DNA of 64,000 nt, from contig CAVZNQ010000017.1 in NCBI GenBank assembly GCA_963776665.1, positions 186,001-250,000 on the forward strand, read 5' to 3'. A program made the position numbers and the translations under genes. Origin of the DNA: Roseiarcus sp963776665 (lineage in GTDB: Bacteria; Pseudomonadota; Alphaproteobacteria; Rhizobiales; Beijerinckiaceae). Shown here in pieces: positions 29,676 through 39,200 of the stretch; position 1 is the stretch's first letter; each line of letters begins with the position of its first letter. The notes beneath the pieces were generated by a model. It was not told the DNA's origin and did not search any database. It saw only the letters and a list, made by a program, of their open reading frames with translations.

Positions 29676-30740
29676 ATGAATCTAAGAACTCTCGCTGCGA
29701 CGGTCGCTGTAGGTCTTCTGACTGCCGCAGGCGCCGCTCACGCCCAGGACAAAGGCACGATCGGCATCGCCATGCCGACCAAGACATCGGCCCGCTGGAT
29801 CGCCGACGGCGACAATATGGTGAAGGTCCTGCAGGCCAAGGGCTACAAGACCGATCTGCAGTACGCCGACGACGACATTCCCAACCAGCTCGCGCAGGTT
29901 GAGAACATGATCACCAAGGGCGACAAGGTCCTGGTGATTGCGGCCATCGACGGCACCACGCTCTCGAACGCGCTGCAGAAAGCCGCCGACGCCGGCATCA
30001 AGGTCATTTCCTATGACCGTCTGATCGTCGGGTCGCCCAACGTCGACTATTACGCGACCTTCGACAATTTCAAGGTCGGCGTGCTTCAGGCGACCAGCAT
30101 CGTCCATGGTCTGGGCCTCGACGCGGGCAAGAATGGCCCGTTCAACATCGAGCTCTTCGGCGGGTCGCCCGACGATACGAATGCGTTCTACTTCTATAAC
30201 GGCGCAATGTCGGTCCTGCAGCCTTACATCGACAGCGGCAAGCTCGTCGTGCAGTCGAAGCAGATGGGCATGGACAAGGTCGGAACCCTGCGCTGGAAGG
30301 CGGACGTCGCCCAGGCGCGGATGGATAACCTGCTCAGCGCCAACTACACCCAGAAGCGGGTCGACGCCGTTCTCTCTCCCTATGACGGGCTCAGCATCGG
30401 CATCATTTCGGCGCTGAAGGGTGTCGGATACGGCACGGCGGATCAGCCGATGCCGATCATCTCGGGGCAGGACGCCGAAATCCCCTCAGTCAAGTCCATC
30501 ATCAACCACGAGCAATACTCGACCATTTTCAAGGACACGCGCGATCTCGCCAAGGTCGCGGCTAACATGGTCGACGCGGTGGCGTCGGGCGGTAAGCCCG
30601 AGATCAACGACACCAAGACTTACAACAACAAGATCAAGATCGTTCCTTCCTATTTGCTGACCCCAGTTCCGGTCGACGCCACCAACTGGCAGAAAGCGCT
30701 GGTCGACACCGGCTACTACAAGGCTGAGCAGCTGAAGTAA
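29676..30740 (+). CDS. chvE: ChvE-type sugar ABC transporter substrate-binding protein
   Basis: Periplasmic binding protein of 354 residues. The signal peptide is MNLRTLAATVAVGLLTAAGA with cleavage after AHA. The mature part has the type-I periplasmic fold: IGIAMPTKTSARWIADGDNM, IAAIDGTTLSNAL, VISYDRLIVGSPNVDYY and IISGQDAEIPSVKSI, all typical of ChvE/xylose-arabinose binding proteins. In Agrobacterium ChvE binds arabinose, galactose, glucose and others and also signals to VirA. Here it lies upstream of gguA-gguB and araBAD, so L-arabinose is the likely ligand. GGGAGGA lies eight bases before the ATG. Confidence 0.9.
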   Translation: MNLRTLAATVAVGLLTAAGAAHAQDKGTIGIAMPTKTSARWIADGDNMVKVLQAKGYKTDLQYADDDIPNQLAQVENMITKGDKVLVIAAIDGTTLSNALQKAADAGIKVISYDRLIVGSPNVDYYATFDNFKVGVLQATSIVHGLGLDAGKNGPFNIELFGGSPDDTNAFYFYNGAMSVLQPYIDSGKLVVQSKQMGMDKVGTLRWKADVAQARMDNLLSANYTQKRVDAVLSPYDGLSIGIISALKGVGYGTADQPMPIISGQDAEIPSVKSIINHEQYSTIFKDTRDLAKVAANMVDAVASGGKPEINDTKTYNNKIKIVPSYLLTPVPVDATNWQKALVDTGYYKAEQLK

Positions 30741-30756
30741 CTAAGGTTGGCAATGC

Positions 30757-30784
30757 CCTCCGCGCCGCAATTAGGGCGCGGAGG
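30757..30784 (+). promoter_or_regulatory. Intercistronic hairpin between binding-protein and ATPase genes
   Basis: CCTCCGCGCC and GGCGCGGAGG form a perfect 10-bp stem around an eight-base loop, between the chvE stop and the gguA start. No T run follows. Such hairpins protect the upstream message from 3' decay and raise the binding protein over the membrane parts. Confidence 0.6.
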
Positions 30785-30809
30785 TCGTGCTGGCTTTGAC
30801 GAGATTGCG

Positions 30810-32348
30810 ATGAACCCAATTCTCGAAATGCGGGGGATCAGCAAGAGCTTCCCGGGTGTGAAGGCGCTCCGTGATGTGAATCTTGTGGTCACGGAAGGCG
30901 AAATCCACGCGATTTGCGGCGAGAACGGCGCTGGCAAGTCAACGCTGATGAAAGTGCTGAGCGGCGTCTATCCTTATGGCTCTTATGAAGGAGAGATCGT
31001 CTTTCAGGGGCAACCGCGCCGCTTTTCGCGCATCGCGGACAGCGAGCATCTCGGCATCATCATCATCCATCAGGAATTGGCGCTGGTGCCGCTCCTGTCG
31101 ATCGCCGAGAACATCTTCCTCGGCAACGAACCCGCCCGACTCGGCGTCATCGACTGGGGTGTGGCGTTCAACCGGACGCGCGAGCTTCTCGCCAAGGTCG
31201 GGCTCAGGGAATCCCCGAAAGCGTTGATCACCAATCTGGGAATCGGCAAGCAGCAGCTTGTCGAGATCGCCAAGGCGCTCGCCAAGAAGGTCAGGCTCTT
31301 GATCCTCGATGAGCCGACCGCCAGCCTCAACGAAACCGACAGCGATGCGCTGCTGAGGTTACTCGTCGAGTTCAAGTCTCAGGGCATCACCTCGATCATC
31401 ATTTCGCACAAGCTCAACGAGCTGGCCAAGGTGGCGGACCAGATCACCGTGTTGCGCGACGGCGCGACGGTCGAGACCATCGACTGCCATCGCGAGAAGA
31501 TTAGCGAAGGCCGAATCATCAAGAGCATGGTTGGGCGCGAGATGTCCGATCGTTATCCGCCGCGAGTGCCCAAGATCGCAGAGCGCCTGTTCGCGGTGGA
31601 GAACTGGTGGGTCGAGCATCCTCTCCATGCGGGGCGCGAGGTGATCAAGGGCGTCAATCTTCATGTCAACCGCGGCGAAGTCGTCGGCATCGCCGGATTG
31701 ATGGGCGCCGGTCGCACCGAGCTCGCGATGAGCATTTTCGGTCACGCTTACGGACGAAACATCCGAGGCCGCGCCCTGATGGACGGCAAGGAGATAGACG
31801 TCTCGACGGTGCAGAAGGCTGTCGCCAACGGCATCGCCTACGTCACCGAGGACCGCAAGAGCCTTGGGTTGGTCTTAAGCGAGGACATCAAGAACAACGT
31901 GACGCTCGCAAACCTGCCGGGCATCGCCTGGCGCGGAGTGATCGACAAGCACAGAGAAACCCGGATTGCGCAGCAATACCGCAGCCTGCTCAAGATACGT
32001 TCCTCGGGCATCTTTCAAAAGACGCTCAATTTGTCGGGGGGCAATCAGCAGAAGGTCGTCTTGAGCAAATGGCTGTTCGCGCAGCCGAAGGTGCTGATCC
32101 TGGACGAACCGACGCGCGGGATCGACGTCGGCGCCAAATATGAGATTTACACGATCATCAACGATCTGGCGGCAGCCGGAAAAGGGGTTATCGTCATTTC
32201 ATCAGAGATGCCCGAATTGCTCGGCGTCTGCGACCGCATTTACGTAATGAACGAGGGCAAATTCGTCGACGAAATGCCGGCGAAGGGCGCCACGCAGGAA
32301 AAGATAATGGCCTCGATCATGAAGCAATACGGGGTTGCGGCGGCATGA
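30810..32348 (+). CDS. gguA: Sugar ABC transporter ATP-binding protein (GguA/MmsA type)
   Basis: A 512-residue protein with two ABC domains, as in all monosaccharide (CUT2) importers. The first has Walker A CGENGAGKST, a Gln loop before LALVPLL and Walker B LLILDEPTASL. The second has a degenerate Walker A GLMGAGRTE, the signature LSGGNQQKV and Walker B VLILDEPTRGIDVG. Energises uptake of the sugar delivered by ChvE. I chose the ATG at 30810, where the conserved NPILEMRGISKSFPGVKAL starts. It overlaps gguB by four bases. Confidence 0.92.
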   Translation: MNPILEMRGISKSFPGVKALRDVNLVVTEGEIHAICGENGAGKSTLMKVLSGVYPYGSYEGEIVFQGQPRRFSRIADSEHLGIIIIHQELALVPLLSIAENIFLGNEPARLGVIDWGVAFNRTRELLAKVGLRESPKALITNLGIGKQQLVEIAKALAKKVRLLILDEPTASLNETDSDALLRLLVEFKSQGITSIIISHKLNELAKVADQITVLRDGATVETIDCHREKISEGRIIKSMVGREMSDRYPPRVPKIAERLFAVENWWVEHPLHAGREVIKGVNLHVNRGEVVGIAGLMGAGRTELAMSIFGHAYGRNIRGRALMDGKEIDVSTVQKAVANGIAYVTEDRKSLGLVLSEDIKNNVTLANLPGIAWRGVIDKHRETRIAQQYRSLLKIRSSGIFQKTLNLSGGNQQKVVLSKWLFAQPKVLILDEPTRGIDVGAKYEIYTIINDLAAAGKGVIVISSEMPELLGVCDRIYVMNEGKFVDEMPAKGATQEKIMASIMKQYGVAAA

Positions 32349-33595
32349 GCACGGAAACGATCATCACCGGCGCGCCCGCCGCTGAACCGTCGGCCGCGGA
32401 CGCGAGCTTCTGGAAGAACAATCTTCGCGACTACGGCCTGCTCGTCTCCCTGCTTCTGATCATGGCGTTCTTCGAGATCGTCACCGGCGGCGTGCTCTTC
32501 CGCGGCGTCAACGTGACCAACCTCATCCTGCAGAACAGCTACGTGGTCATCATGGCGCTCGGAATGCTGCTGGTGATTGTCGGCGGCAACATCGATCTGT
32601 CGGTCGGCTCAATCGTCGGATTCGTCGGCGGTTGCGCGGCGATTTTGATGGTGGGATTTCATGTTCCCTGGCTAGACTTCGACCTCAAGCTGCCGTGGCA
32701 ACTGGTGATCCCGCTGGCGCTGGCTCTCGGCGGACTGATCGGCGTTTTTCAGGGTTATTTCATCGCCTACAGCAAAATCCCGTCGTTCATCGTAACGCTC
32801 GCCGGCATGCTGATTTTTCGTGGGCTGACCGGCAACATGCTCCAGGGCCAGTTTGTCGGGCCTTTCGCCAAGGGATTCCAGTCGATCAGCGCTGGCTTCA
32901 TTCCGGACTTCAGCGACTTTGGAATTTTGAAATCCACGCCGCAGTTCTACTGGCTCTCGATGCTGCTGGGCGTCCTCGGCGCGGCGCTGCTCATTTTCTT
33001 CAGCGCACGCCGATGGATGAGGGATAATGCGCAGTCGGTGGAGACGGAACCGCTCGCGCTCTTTATCTGCAAAAACGGCGTCTTCACCGTCTTGATTCTC
33101 GGATTCAGCTATCTGTTGGCTTCGAACAAGGGCCTGCCCAACGTGCTCATCATTATGGGCGCGCTGATCCTGCTCTACACCTTCATCACAACGCGCATGA
33201 CGGTCGGCCGACGCATCTACGCGATGGGCGGGAACCGTTTGGCGGCGCAGCTTTCAGGCGTCCGCACTGAGCGACTGACCTTGCTCACCTTTGTCAATAT
33301 GGGCGTGCTCGCGGGACTTGCGGGCCTGATTGTCGCTGCGCGCCTCAATTCGGCGACGCCAAGCGCTGGCAATTCATTCGAGCTCGATGTCATCGCCGCC
33401 TGTTTCATCGGTGGCGTGTCCGCCTCGGGAGGCGTCGGCAAGGTGATGGGCGTCGTCATTGGCGCGTTCTTCATGGGCGTGATGAACAACGGCATGTCGA
33501 TTCTCGGCATCGGCATTTTCTGGCAACAGGTTGTGAAGGGCGTCGTTCTGTTGGCGGCGGTGTATGTCGACGTCTATCAAAAGAGCAAAGAGTAG
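32345..33595 (+). CDS. gguB: Sugar ABC transporter permease (GguB/MmsB type)
   Basis: A 416-residue CUT2 permease with about ten membrane helices. Diagnostic parts are LVIVGGNIDLSVGSIVGFVG, IPSFIVTLAGMLIFRGL, and IYAMGGNRLAAQLSGV, the cytoplasmic loop that contacts the ATPase. The C-terminal half has IAACFIGGVSASGGVGKVMG. It pairs with itself or as a homodimer with the GguA ATPase. The large cytoplasmic insert with WMRDNAQSVETEP is usual for GguB/XylH-like permeases. Confidence 0.92.
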   Translation: MSTETIITGAPAAEPSAADASFWKNNLRDYGLLVSLLLIMAFFEIVTGGVLFRGVNVTNLILQNSYVVIMALGMLLVIVGGNIDLSVGSIVGFVGGCAAILMVGFHVPWLDFDLKLPWQLVIPLALALGGLIGVFQGYFIAYSKIPSFIVTLAGMLIFRGLTGNMLQGQFVGPFAKGFQSISAGFIPDFSDFGILKSTPQFYWLSMLLGVLGAALLIFFSARRWMRDNAQSVETEPLALFICKNGVFTVLILGFSYLLASNKGLPNVLIIMGALILLYTFITTRMTVGRRIYAMGGNRLAAQLSGVRTERLTLLTFVNMGVLAGLAGLIVAARLNSATPSAGNSFELDVIAACFIGGVSASGGVGKVMGVVIGAFFMGVMNNGMSILGIGIFWQQVVKGVVLLAAVYVDVYQKSKE

Positions 33596-33685
33596 CGGGA
33601 TTGGGCTCGCGTTGACCATCTTGATGCGCCGGCGCGCGCCTCTGCCGTCCGCCGTGCTTGTCCCTGATCAAGCCGCGGAGCGCTG

Positions 33686-35348
33686 ATGTTCACCTTGGGC
33701 GTCGATTTCGGGACCAACTCGGTGCGCGCGCTGGTCGTTCGCTGTTCGGACGGCGCGGAATTTGGGAGCCGAGTGGTCGACTACCCTTCGGGCGCGCAAG
33801 GGGTGTTGCTCGATCCGAAAGACGGTTTGTTGGCCCGTCAGCACCCGGGTGACTATCTCTATGGCCTTGCGGAAAGCATCACGGGCGCACTCGCTGAAGC
33901 CGGGCGCAAGTATGATTTCAACCCGTCGAAAGTCGTCGGGATCGGGCTCGAACTCGACCGGGTCAAGCCCGATCCCCGTCGACGCTCAAAACCGCCCGTT
34001 GGCGTTGAGCGACAAGTGGAAGGCGAACCTCAACGCGCAATGCTGGCTATGGAAGGATCACACCAGTTGGCGCGAGGCGGCCAGGATCACTGACCTTTGC
34101 GCCAAGCTCAGGCCTCAGTACATCGCCAAATGCGGCGGCGTCTACTCGTCCGAATGGTTCTGGGCCAAGCTCTGGCATTGCCTCAATGTCGCTCCGGAAA
34201 CGTTCAACGCCGCCTTTTCCTGGGTCGAGCTTGCCGACTGGGCGCCGTCCGTGCTCGCCGGCGTGGCCGATCCGCGACTGGTCAAACGGGGAGTGTGCGC
34301 CGCCGGTCACAAGGCGTTCTATTCCGACGATTGGGGCGGCCTTCCGGACAAGGAGTTCTTGACTGCGCTCGATCCGCGGCTCGCCGACCTCAGGGACCGG
34401 CTCTATGAGAAGGCCTACGACGCCACCGAACCGGCTGGGTCGCTCTGCGCCGAGTGGGCGGCGAGACTGGGGCTTGCCGCAGGGATTCCGGTCGCGATCG
34501 GAGAATTCGACGTTCACTATGGCGCAATCGGCTGCGGCGTACGCGAGGGCACGCTGGTCAAGGTGATCGGCACGTCGACCTGCGACTGCGCGGTGGTTTC
34601 TGCGGAAAAGCCGGTCGCTGATATTCCCGGCATCTGCGGCATCGTGAAAGGCGCCATTCTGCCTGGCTTCTTCGGCATAGAGGCCGGTCAGTCGGCCGTC
34701 GGCGACATTTTCAAATGGTGGGTCGAGGTGGTCCTCGGCGGCGACGCTGCGCTTCACACCGCGCTGACCGCCGAGGCTGCGGCGCAACGTCCAGGACAAG
34801 CAGGCCTTCTGGCCCTCGACTGGAACAACGGCAATCGAACCATTCTCGTCGACCAGCGCCTGACCGGCCTGCTGCTCGGCCAGGACCTCTATACGACGCG
34901 GGCTGACATCTATCGCGCCCTGATCGAGGCCACCGCGTTCGGGGCGCGCGCGATAATCGAGCGCATCCAGGAATACGGCGTGCGCACCGACGAGGTCGTA
35001 TGCACGGGCGGCATCGCGGAAAAGAATCCGCTGCTCATGCAAATCTATGCCGACGTCACGGGCTGCGTCATGCAGGTCGCGGGCTCGAGTCAGACCTGCG
35101 CTCTCGGCTCGGCGATCGCCGCGGCCGTGCTGGCGGGCGCACATCAGGACTTTGCTGCGGCGGAGGCGGCGATGACATCGCTGAAGCCCGAATCCTATCA
35201 GCCCGTCGCTGAGAATCGCGCGGTTTACGACCAGCTCTACGCGCTCTATCGCCAGCTGCATGACAGTTTCGGCGGCCTGACGAAGTCGGCCGATCTGTCG
35301 CATGTGATGAAGAGTCTGCTGGATATCAAATATGCGCAGCGCGCATGA
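33686..35348 (+). pseudogene. araB: Ribulokinase, one frameshift
   Basis: Phosphorylates L-ribulose to L-ribulose 5-phosphate, the second step of L-arabinose catabolism. FGGY-kinase features: MFTLGVDFGTNSVRALVVR (phosphate-binding loop), then after a frame change TGSSPIPVDAQNRPLAL, WLWKDHTS, IGEFDVHYGAIGCG, TSTCDCAV and CTGGIAEKNPLLMQIYADV. The first frame fails after VGIGLE near 33951, where CTCGAACTCGA has one A too many. Without it the protein reads GLDSTGSSPIPVD and has 553 residues, normal for AraB. Probably a sequencing error, as the rest is intact and lies in a complete operon. Confidence 0.9.
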
Positions 35349-35378
35349 CGTTCTGTTCGTCGAAAGTGAGAATCTGAA

Positions 35379-36893
35379 GTGGCCATGATCGATCTCGCCA
35401 CCCCAAAAGTCTGGCTCGTTTGCGGATCTCAGCATCTGTACGGTCCGGGTCCGCTGCAACAGGTCGCGGCTCATGCGCGCGAGATTGCGGGCGCATTTGC
35501 GAGCTCGTCCAAGCTCCCGCTCAAGACCGAATTCAAGGCCCTCCTGACGACGCCCGATGAAATCGCAAAGCTTTGCCTCGACGCGAACTCCGATCCGGAC
35601 TGCGCGGGCCTGATCCTGTGGATGCATACGTTTTCGCCGTCGAAAATGTGGGTGCGCGGACTCAACGCGCTCAAGAAGCCGTTCGTCCATCTCCACACCC
35701 AGTTCAGTCGCGATCTTCCGTGGGACGCGATCGACATGGACTTCATGAACCTGAATCAGTCGGCCCATGGCGATCGGGAGGCGGGCTTCATCCACACCCG
35801 CATGCGTCTGTCGCGCAAAGTCGTCGTCGGCCACTGGACCGATCCGGAGGTCCAGGACCGCGTCGGCGTCTGGATGCGCGCGGCGCGCGCATGGCACGAT
35901 TGGCAGGGGGCGAAATTCTGCCGTTTTGGCGACAACATGCGCCAGGTGGCGGTGACCGAGGGCGACAAGGTTGCCGCCGAAATGAAATTTGGTTTTGCGA
36001 CCAACGGCTACGGCGTCGGCGATCTCGTGGCTGAGGTGAACGCCGTCTCCGACGCCAAGGCCAAGGCCTTGGCCGGCGAATATGAGAAGCTTTACGCCGT
36101 CGCTCCGGAATTGCGCAAGGCGGGCGGCAGGCATGAGTCGCTCCTATATGGCGCGCGCCTCGAACTGGGCTTGCACGCTTTTCTCGGGCAGGGCGGCTTC
36201 AAGGGCTTCACGACGACGTTCGAGGATCTGCATGGGCTTCGCCAGCTTCCGGGCCTCGCGCCCCAACGGCTGATGGCCCAGGGGTACGGATTCGCGGGCG
36301 AGGGCGACTGGAAGACCGCCGCCCTGGTGCGCGCGATGAAGGTCATGGGCGAGGGCCTTCCGGGCGGCACTTCGTTCATGGAGGACTACACCTACCATCT
36401 GGCCCCGGGCGGCCATCAGGTTCTCGGCGCCCACATGCTCGAGATCTGCCCCACCATCGCGGCGGGCAAGCCCAAGCTTGAAATTCATCCGCTTTCGATT
36501 GGCGGCAAGGAGGATCCAGTCCGTCTGGTGTTCGACGCCGCGAAGGGCCCGGCGCTCAACGCGAGCCTTATGGACCTCGGCTCTCGCTTCCGTCTCCTTG
36601 TCAACGAAGTGACCGCAGTCGATCATCCCGCCCTGCCGAAATTGCCGGTGGCTCGCGCGGTCTGGGAATGCAAGCCGGACTTCAAGACCGCTTGCGCCGC
36701 CTGGATTCTTGCCGGCGGCGCGCATCACACCGGATATAGCTACAGCGTGACCCGCGAGATGCTCGAGGATTTCGCGACCATCGCCGGCATTGAGATGGCG
36801 GTCATCGGGCCGGAAACCACCCTGGCGGGGTTTAAACAGGACCTGCGCAGCAACGACGTCTACTATTACCTCGCGCAGGGGTTCCGCGCCTGA
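35379..36893 (+). CDS. araA: L-arabinose isomerase
   Basis: Converts L-arabinose to L-ribulose with a divalent metal. The 504-residue protein starts KVWLVCGSQHLYGP, the family hallmark, and contains LILWMHTFSPSKMW, FVHLHTQF, MDLGSRFRLLVNEV and the C-terminal metal-site region AWILAGGAHHTGYS. Start GTG 35379 or ATG 35385 are both possible; they differ by two codons. It follows araB by 30 bases and precedes araD by 17. Confidence 0.95.
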   Translation: MAMIDLATPKVWLVCGSQHLYGPGPLQQVAAHAREIAGAFASSSKLPLKTEFKALLTTPDEIAKLCLDANSDPDCAGLILWMHTFSPSKMWVRGLNALKKPFVHLHTQFSRDLPWDAIDMDFMNLNQSAHGDREAGFIHTRMRLSRKVVVGHWTDPEVQDRVGVWMRAARAWHDWQGAKFCRFGDNMRQVAVTEGDKVAAEMKFGFATNGYGVGDLVAEVNAVSDAKAKALAGEYEKLYAVAPELRKAGGRHESLLYGARLELGLHAFLGQGGFKGFTTTFEDLHGLRQLPGLAPQRLMAQGYGFAGEGDWKTAALVRAMKVMGEGLPGGTSFMEDYTYHLAPGGHQVLGAHMLEICPTIAAGKPKLEIHPLSIGGKEDPVRLVFDAAKGPALNASLMDLGSRFRLLVNEVTAVDHPALPKLPVARAVWECKPDFKTACAAWILAGGAHHTGYSYSVTREMLEDFATIAGIEMAVIGPETTLAGFKQDLRSNDVYYYLAQGFRA

Positions 36894-36910
36894 CGCGGGA
36901 AACAAGACCC

Positions 36911-37609
36911 ATGTTCATCGAACTGAAGCGCGAAGCCTATGAAGCCAATGTCGCCTTGCCGCGGCACGGGCTCATCAATCTCACCTTCGGCAATGCGAGC
37001 GCGGTCGATCGCGCGCAGGGCGCATTTGCGATCAAGCCGAGCGGCGTCGACTATTCAGCACTGACCCCGGACGACATGGTTGTCGTCGACCTCGAAGGAC
37101 GGAAGATCGAGGGGCGGCTCAATCCCTCGTCGGACACGCCAACCCACCGCCGTCTTTTCCTGGCCTTTCCGGACATCGGCGGCGTCGTGCACACCCATTC
37201 GTCGCACGCGACCGCCTTCGCGCAGGCGGGCCGGGCGATACCAATCTTCGGAACGACCCACGCCGACTATTTCAACGGCGAGGTGCCCATCACCCGCAAA
37301 ATGACCGCGGCCGAAATCGCATCGGACTACGAATGGGAAACCGGCAAAGTGATCGTCGAGAAAATGCAGGCGTTCGACCCGGCGGAGTTTCCCGGCGTCC
37401 TGGTCAACCGCCATGCCCCGTTCACGTGGGGCCCGACGGTGGCCAAGGCCCTCGAGGCCGCGGTCGCGGTGGAATGCATCGCCGACATGGCGCTCATGTC
37501 GCTTCAACTGGCGCCAGACCTCGAGCCGATCGAGCCGGAGCTGCTCGCCAAGCACTTCAGCCGGAAGCACGGCGCCGGCGCCTATTACGGACAGAATTCG
37601 GGCCGATAG
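36911..37609 (+). CDS. araD: L-ribulose-5-phosphate 4-epimerase
   Basis: Epimerises L-ribulose 5-phosphate to D-xylulose 5-phosphate, which enters the pentose phosphate pathway. A 232-residue class II aldolase-fold enzyme. The zinc ligands His94 and His96 lie in GVVHTHSSHA, and the third in LVNRHAPFTWG. The N-terminal LPRHGLINLTFGNAS and KPSGVDYSALTPDDMV are family motifs. It completes an araBAD set immediately after araA. Confidence 0.95.
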   Translation: MFIELKREAYEANVALPRHGLINLTFGNASAVDRAQGAFAIKPSGVDYSALTPDDMVVVDLEGRKIEGRLNPSSDTPTHRRLFLAFPDIGGVVHTHSSHATAFAQAGRAIPIFGTTHADYFNGEVPITRKMTAAEIASDYEWETGKVIVEKMQAFDPAEFPGVLVNRHAPFTWGPTVAKALEAAVAVECIADMALMSLQLAPDLEPIEPELLAKHFSRKHGAGAYYGQNSGR

Positions 37610-37616
37610 CGCTCCG

Positions 37617-37633
37617 GCCGGATTTCGTCCGGC
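37617..37633 (+). terminator. Short hairpin after araD, weak terminator candidate
   Basis: GCCGGA and TCCGGC form a perfect 6-bp stem around TTTCG, eight bases after the araD stop. No T run follows, so termination is uncertain. Confidence 0.3.
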
Positions 37634-37653
37634 GCGCCGACGGCGGGCGCCCG

Positions 37654-38094
37654 TCAGCGACTGAGCGAGATCGACATGCCGGCGAGATCGAGCGAGAACA
37701 TGAACCCGACCTGCCGCCCGCGAAGCCTGAGTACGACGCCGCGTGCATTGGAGAGCTGAGCGGCGGACCGGCCGCCTGCGACCGATAGACCAGCTCCGAT
37801 CGACGAATAGATCCCCTCGATATCGCCCGGCGCGTTCATATGAGAGGCGGTGCCGACCAGGTCCGTACCCGACGCGCCGATCGTAGCGCCGGCGCTTATA
37901 CCACCGACCGACAGCGGGAATTGTTGGCCTCGGAAGGTCAGTATGCCACTACCGCCGGAGGCGCCGAAAATAAAACCGGCGCTCAGGATCCTGAGCGAGA
38001 TCTGCCCGGTCGCGGCTTCAGCCGGCGCCAGCATGGACCCGCTGGCCAAGGCGGCCCCGGACAAGATGAGGCTGCGACGCGTCACATTGTTCAT
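37654..38094 (-). CDS. Exported hypothetical protein with Tat-like signal
   Basis: A 146-residue protein. The N-terminus NNVTRRSLILSGAALASGS has twin arginines and a hydrophobic stretch, ending near AEA, as in Tat or Sec signals. The mature part is Gly/Ala/Ser-rich, with GTASHMNAPGDIEGIYSSIG then AGLSVAGG and VVLRLRGRQVGFMFSLDLAG, resembling small beta-barrel-like or lipid-interacting envelope proteins, but no family is recognised with confidence. Single gene, convergent with araD. Confidence 0.6.
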   Translation of the reverse strand: MNNVTRRSLILSGAALASGSMLAPAEAATGQISLRILSAGFIFGASGGSGILTFRGQQFPLSVGGISAGATIGASGTDLVGTASHMNAPGDIEGIYSSIGAGLSVAGGRSAAQLSNARGVVLRLRGRQVGFMFSLDLAGMSISLSR

Positions 38095-38216
38095 TTTTCT
38101 CTCCCCGACCCAGTTTTTGCAATCGCGCTAAGGTCTCTCGAGTCGCGCACGCAAACGGCGAACCAATAGACCGCCCGTACGCCGGTTGACAAGCCCAGGC
38201 CCGAAAGCCGCCCCGG

Positions 38217-39176
38217 TCAACGGCGAGCGGCCCCCGCCGGCTTGCTCGCGTCCAGACGCCGTTTCAGATAATCGGCGGCCAGGATCGGTGGATAGTGGGC
38301 GCGCTCGCCTTCCCGCAGGCAGGACGGAATCGTTTCGACCGTCGCCTCCGGATTCGGGTCGTAGAAAAACGCGATCGAATATCGCTCCCTCCCGCTCCGG
38401 TTGATGACGCGGTGGGGGGTCGAGACGTAGGCGTCGTTGGTCCACCGCATCAGGCAGTCGCCTATATTGACGATGAAGGCGCCCGGAATAACCGGAGCTT
38501 CGATCCATTCTCCGCTGCGGGCCCGCACCTCGAGCCCGCCGACGTCGTCCGTCGCGAGCAGCGTCAGGTTGCCGTAGTCGGTGTGTGCGCCAGCGCCCGT
38601 CCGCGGAGCGGAGCCCGCGGGGGGCGCCGGATAGTGCAGGAGCCTGAGCGTCGCCATCGGGCGATCGAATTTGTCGTCGAAAAAGCCGGGCTCGAGGCCG
38701 AGGTCGCAGGCGAATGCGCGATGCAACCGGGCGCCGAGCGCGGCGCAGGCGTCGTAGTAGTCGAGCAGCGTTTCGCGGAAATCCGGCAGGTTCGGCCATG
38801 CGTTGAGGGAGCGGAAAGGCTGTCCGGACAGAAGATCGGGATCGTCCGGCGCAATTTCGAGACCGATGTTGAAGGCTTCCTTCATGTCGGGTCCCCGTTG
38901 AGGATCGAGCGCTTCATGAAGTATCCCTGAATAGCCACGATTTCCGCCGATCTTCTCGATCGCCAGCGCCTGCCTCTCGGCCAGCGGCAGGGCGAAAAAG
39001 CGGTGGGATTGGGCGAACGCCCTAGCGATCAGGTGGTCGTCAACGGCGTGGTTTACGACGTAGAAAAAGCCGACGTCCCGGCAGGCGGCGCCGACTTCAG
39101 CCCCGATTTTGACAAGCGACGCCCGATCGCCCTCACGCCATGATGAGAGATCGAGGATTGGCAGTGTGCGCGGCAT
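38217..39176 (-). CDS. 2-oxoglutarate/Fe(II)-dependent oxygenase, isopenicillin N synthase family
   Basis: A 319-residue non-haem iron oxygenase. The iron ligands are His198 and Asp200 (GAHTDYGNLTLL) and His255 (TPHRVINR); Arg265 in GRERYSIAF is the 2-oxoglutarate-binding residue ten positions on. The DIOX_N part is PILDLSSW with VGFFYVVNH. The ATG at 39176 follows GGAGGA; a GTG six codons earlier is less likely. It is last in a run of co-directional genes beginning at 47774 and lies 24 bases after the amidohydrolase. Bacterial members often hydroxylate heterocycles or amino acids, so a role in opening the nitrogen substrate is possible but unproven. Confidence 0.85.
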   Translation of the reverse strand: MPRTLPILDLSSWREGDRASLVKIGAEVGAACRDVGFFYVVNHAVDDHLIARAFAQSHRFFALPLAERQALAIEKIGGNRGYSGILHEALDPQRGPDMKEAFNIGLEIAPDDPDLLSGQPFRSLNAWPNLPDFRETLLDYYDACAALGARLHRAFACDLGLEPGFFDDKFDRPMATLRLLHYPAPPAGSAPRTGAGAHTDYGNLTLLATDDVGGLEVRARSGEWIEAPVIPGAFIVNIGDCLMRWTNDAYVSTPHRVINRSGRERYSIAFFYDPNPEATVETIPSCLREGERAHYPPILAADYLKRRLDASKPAGAARR

Positions 39177-39200
39177 GATCGGTCCTCCGCTCACGATCGG

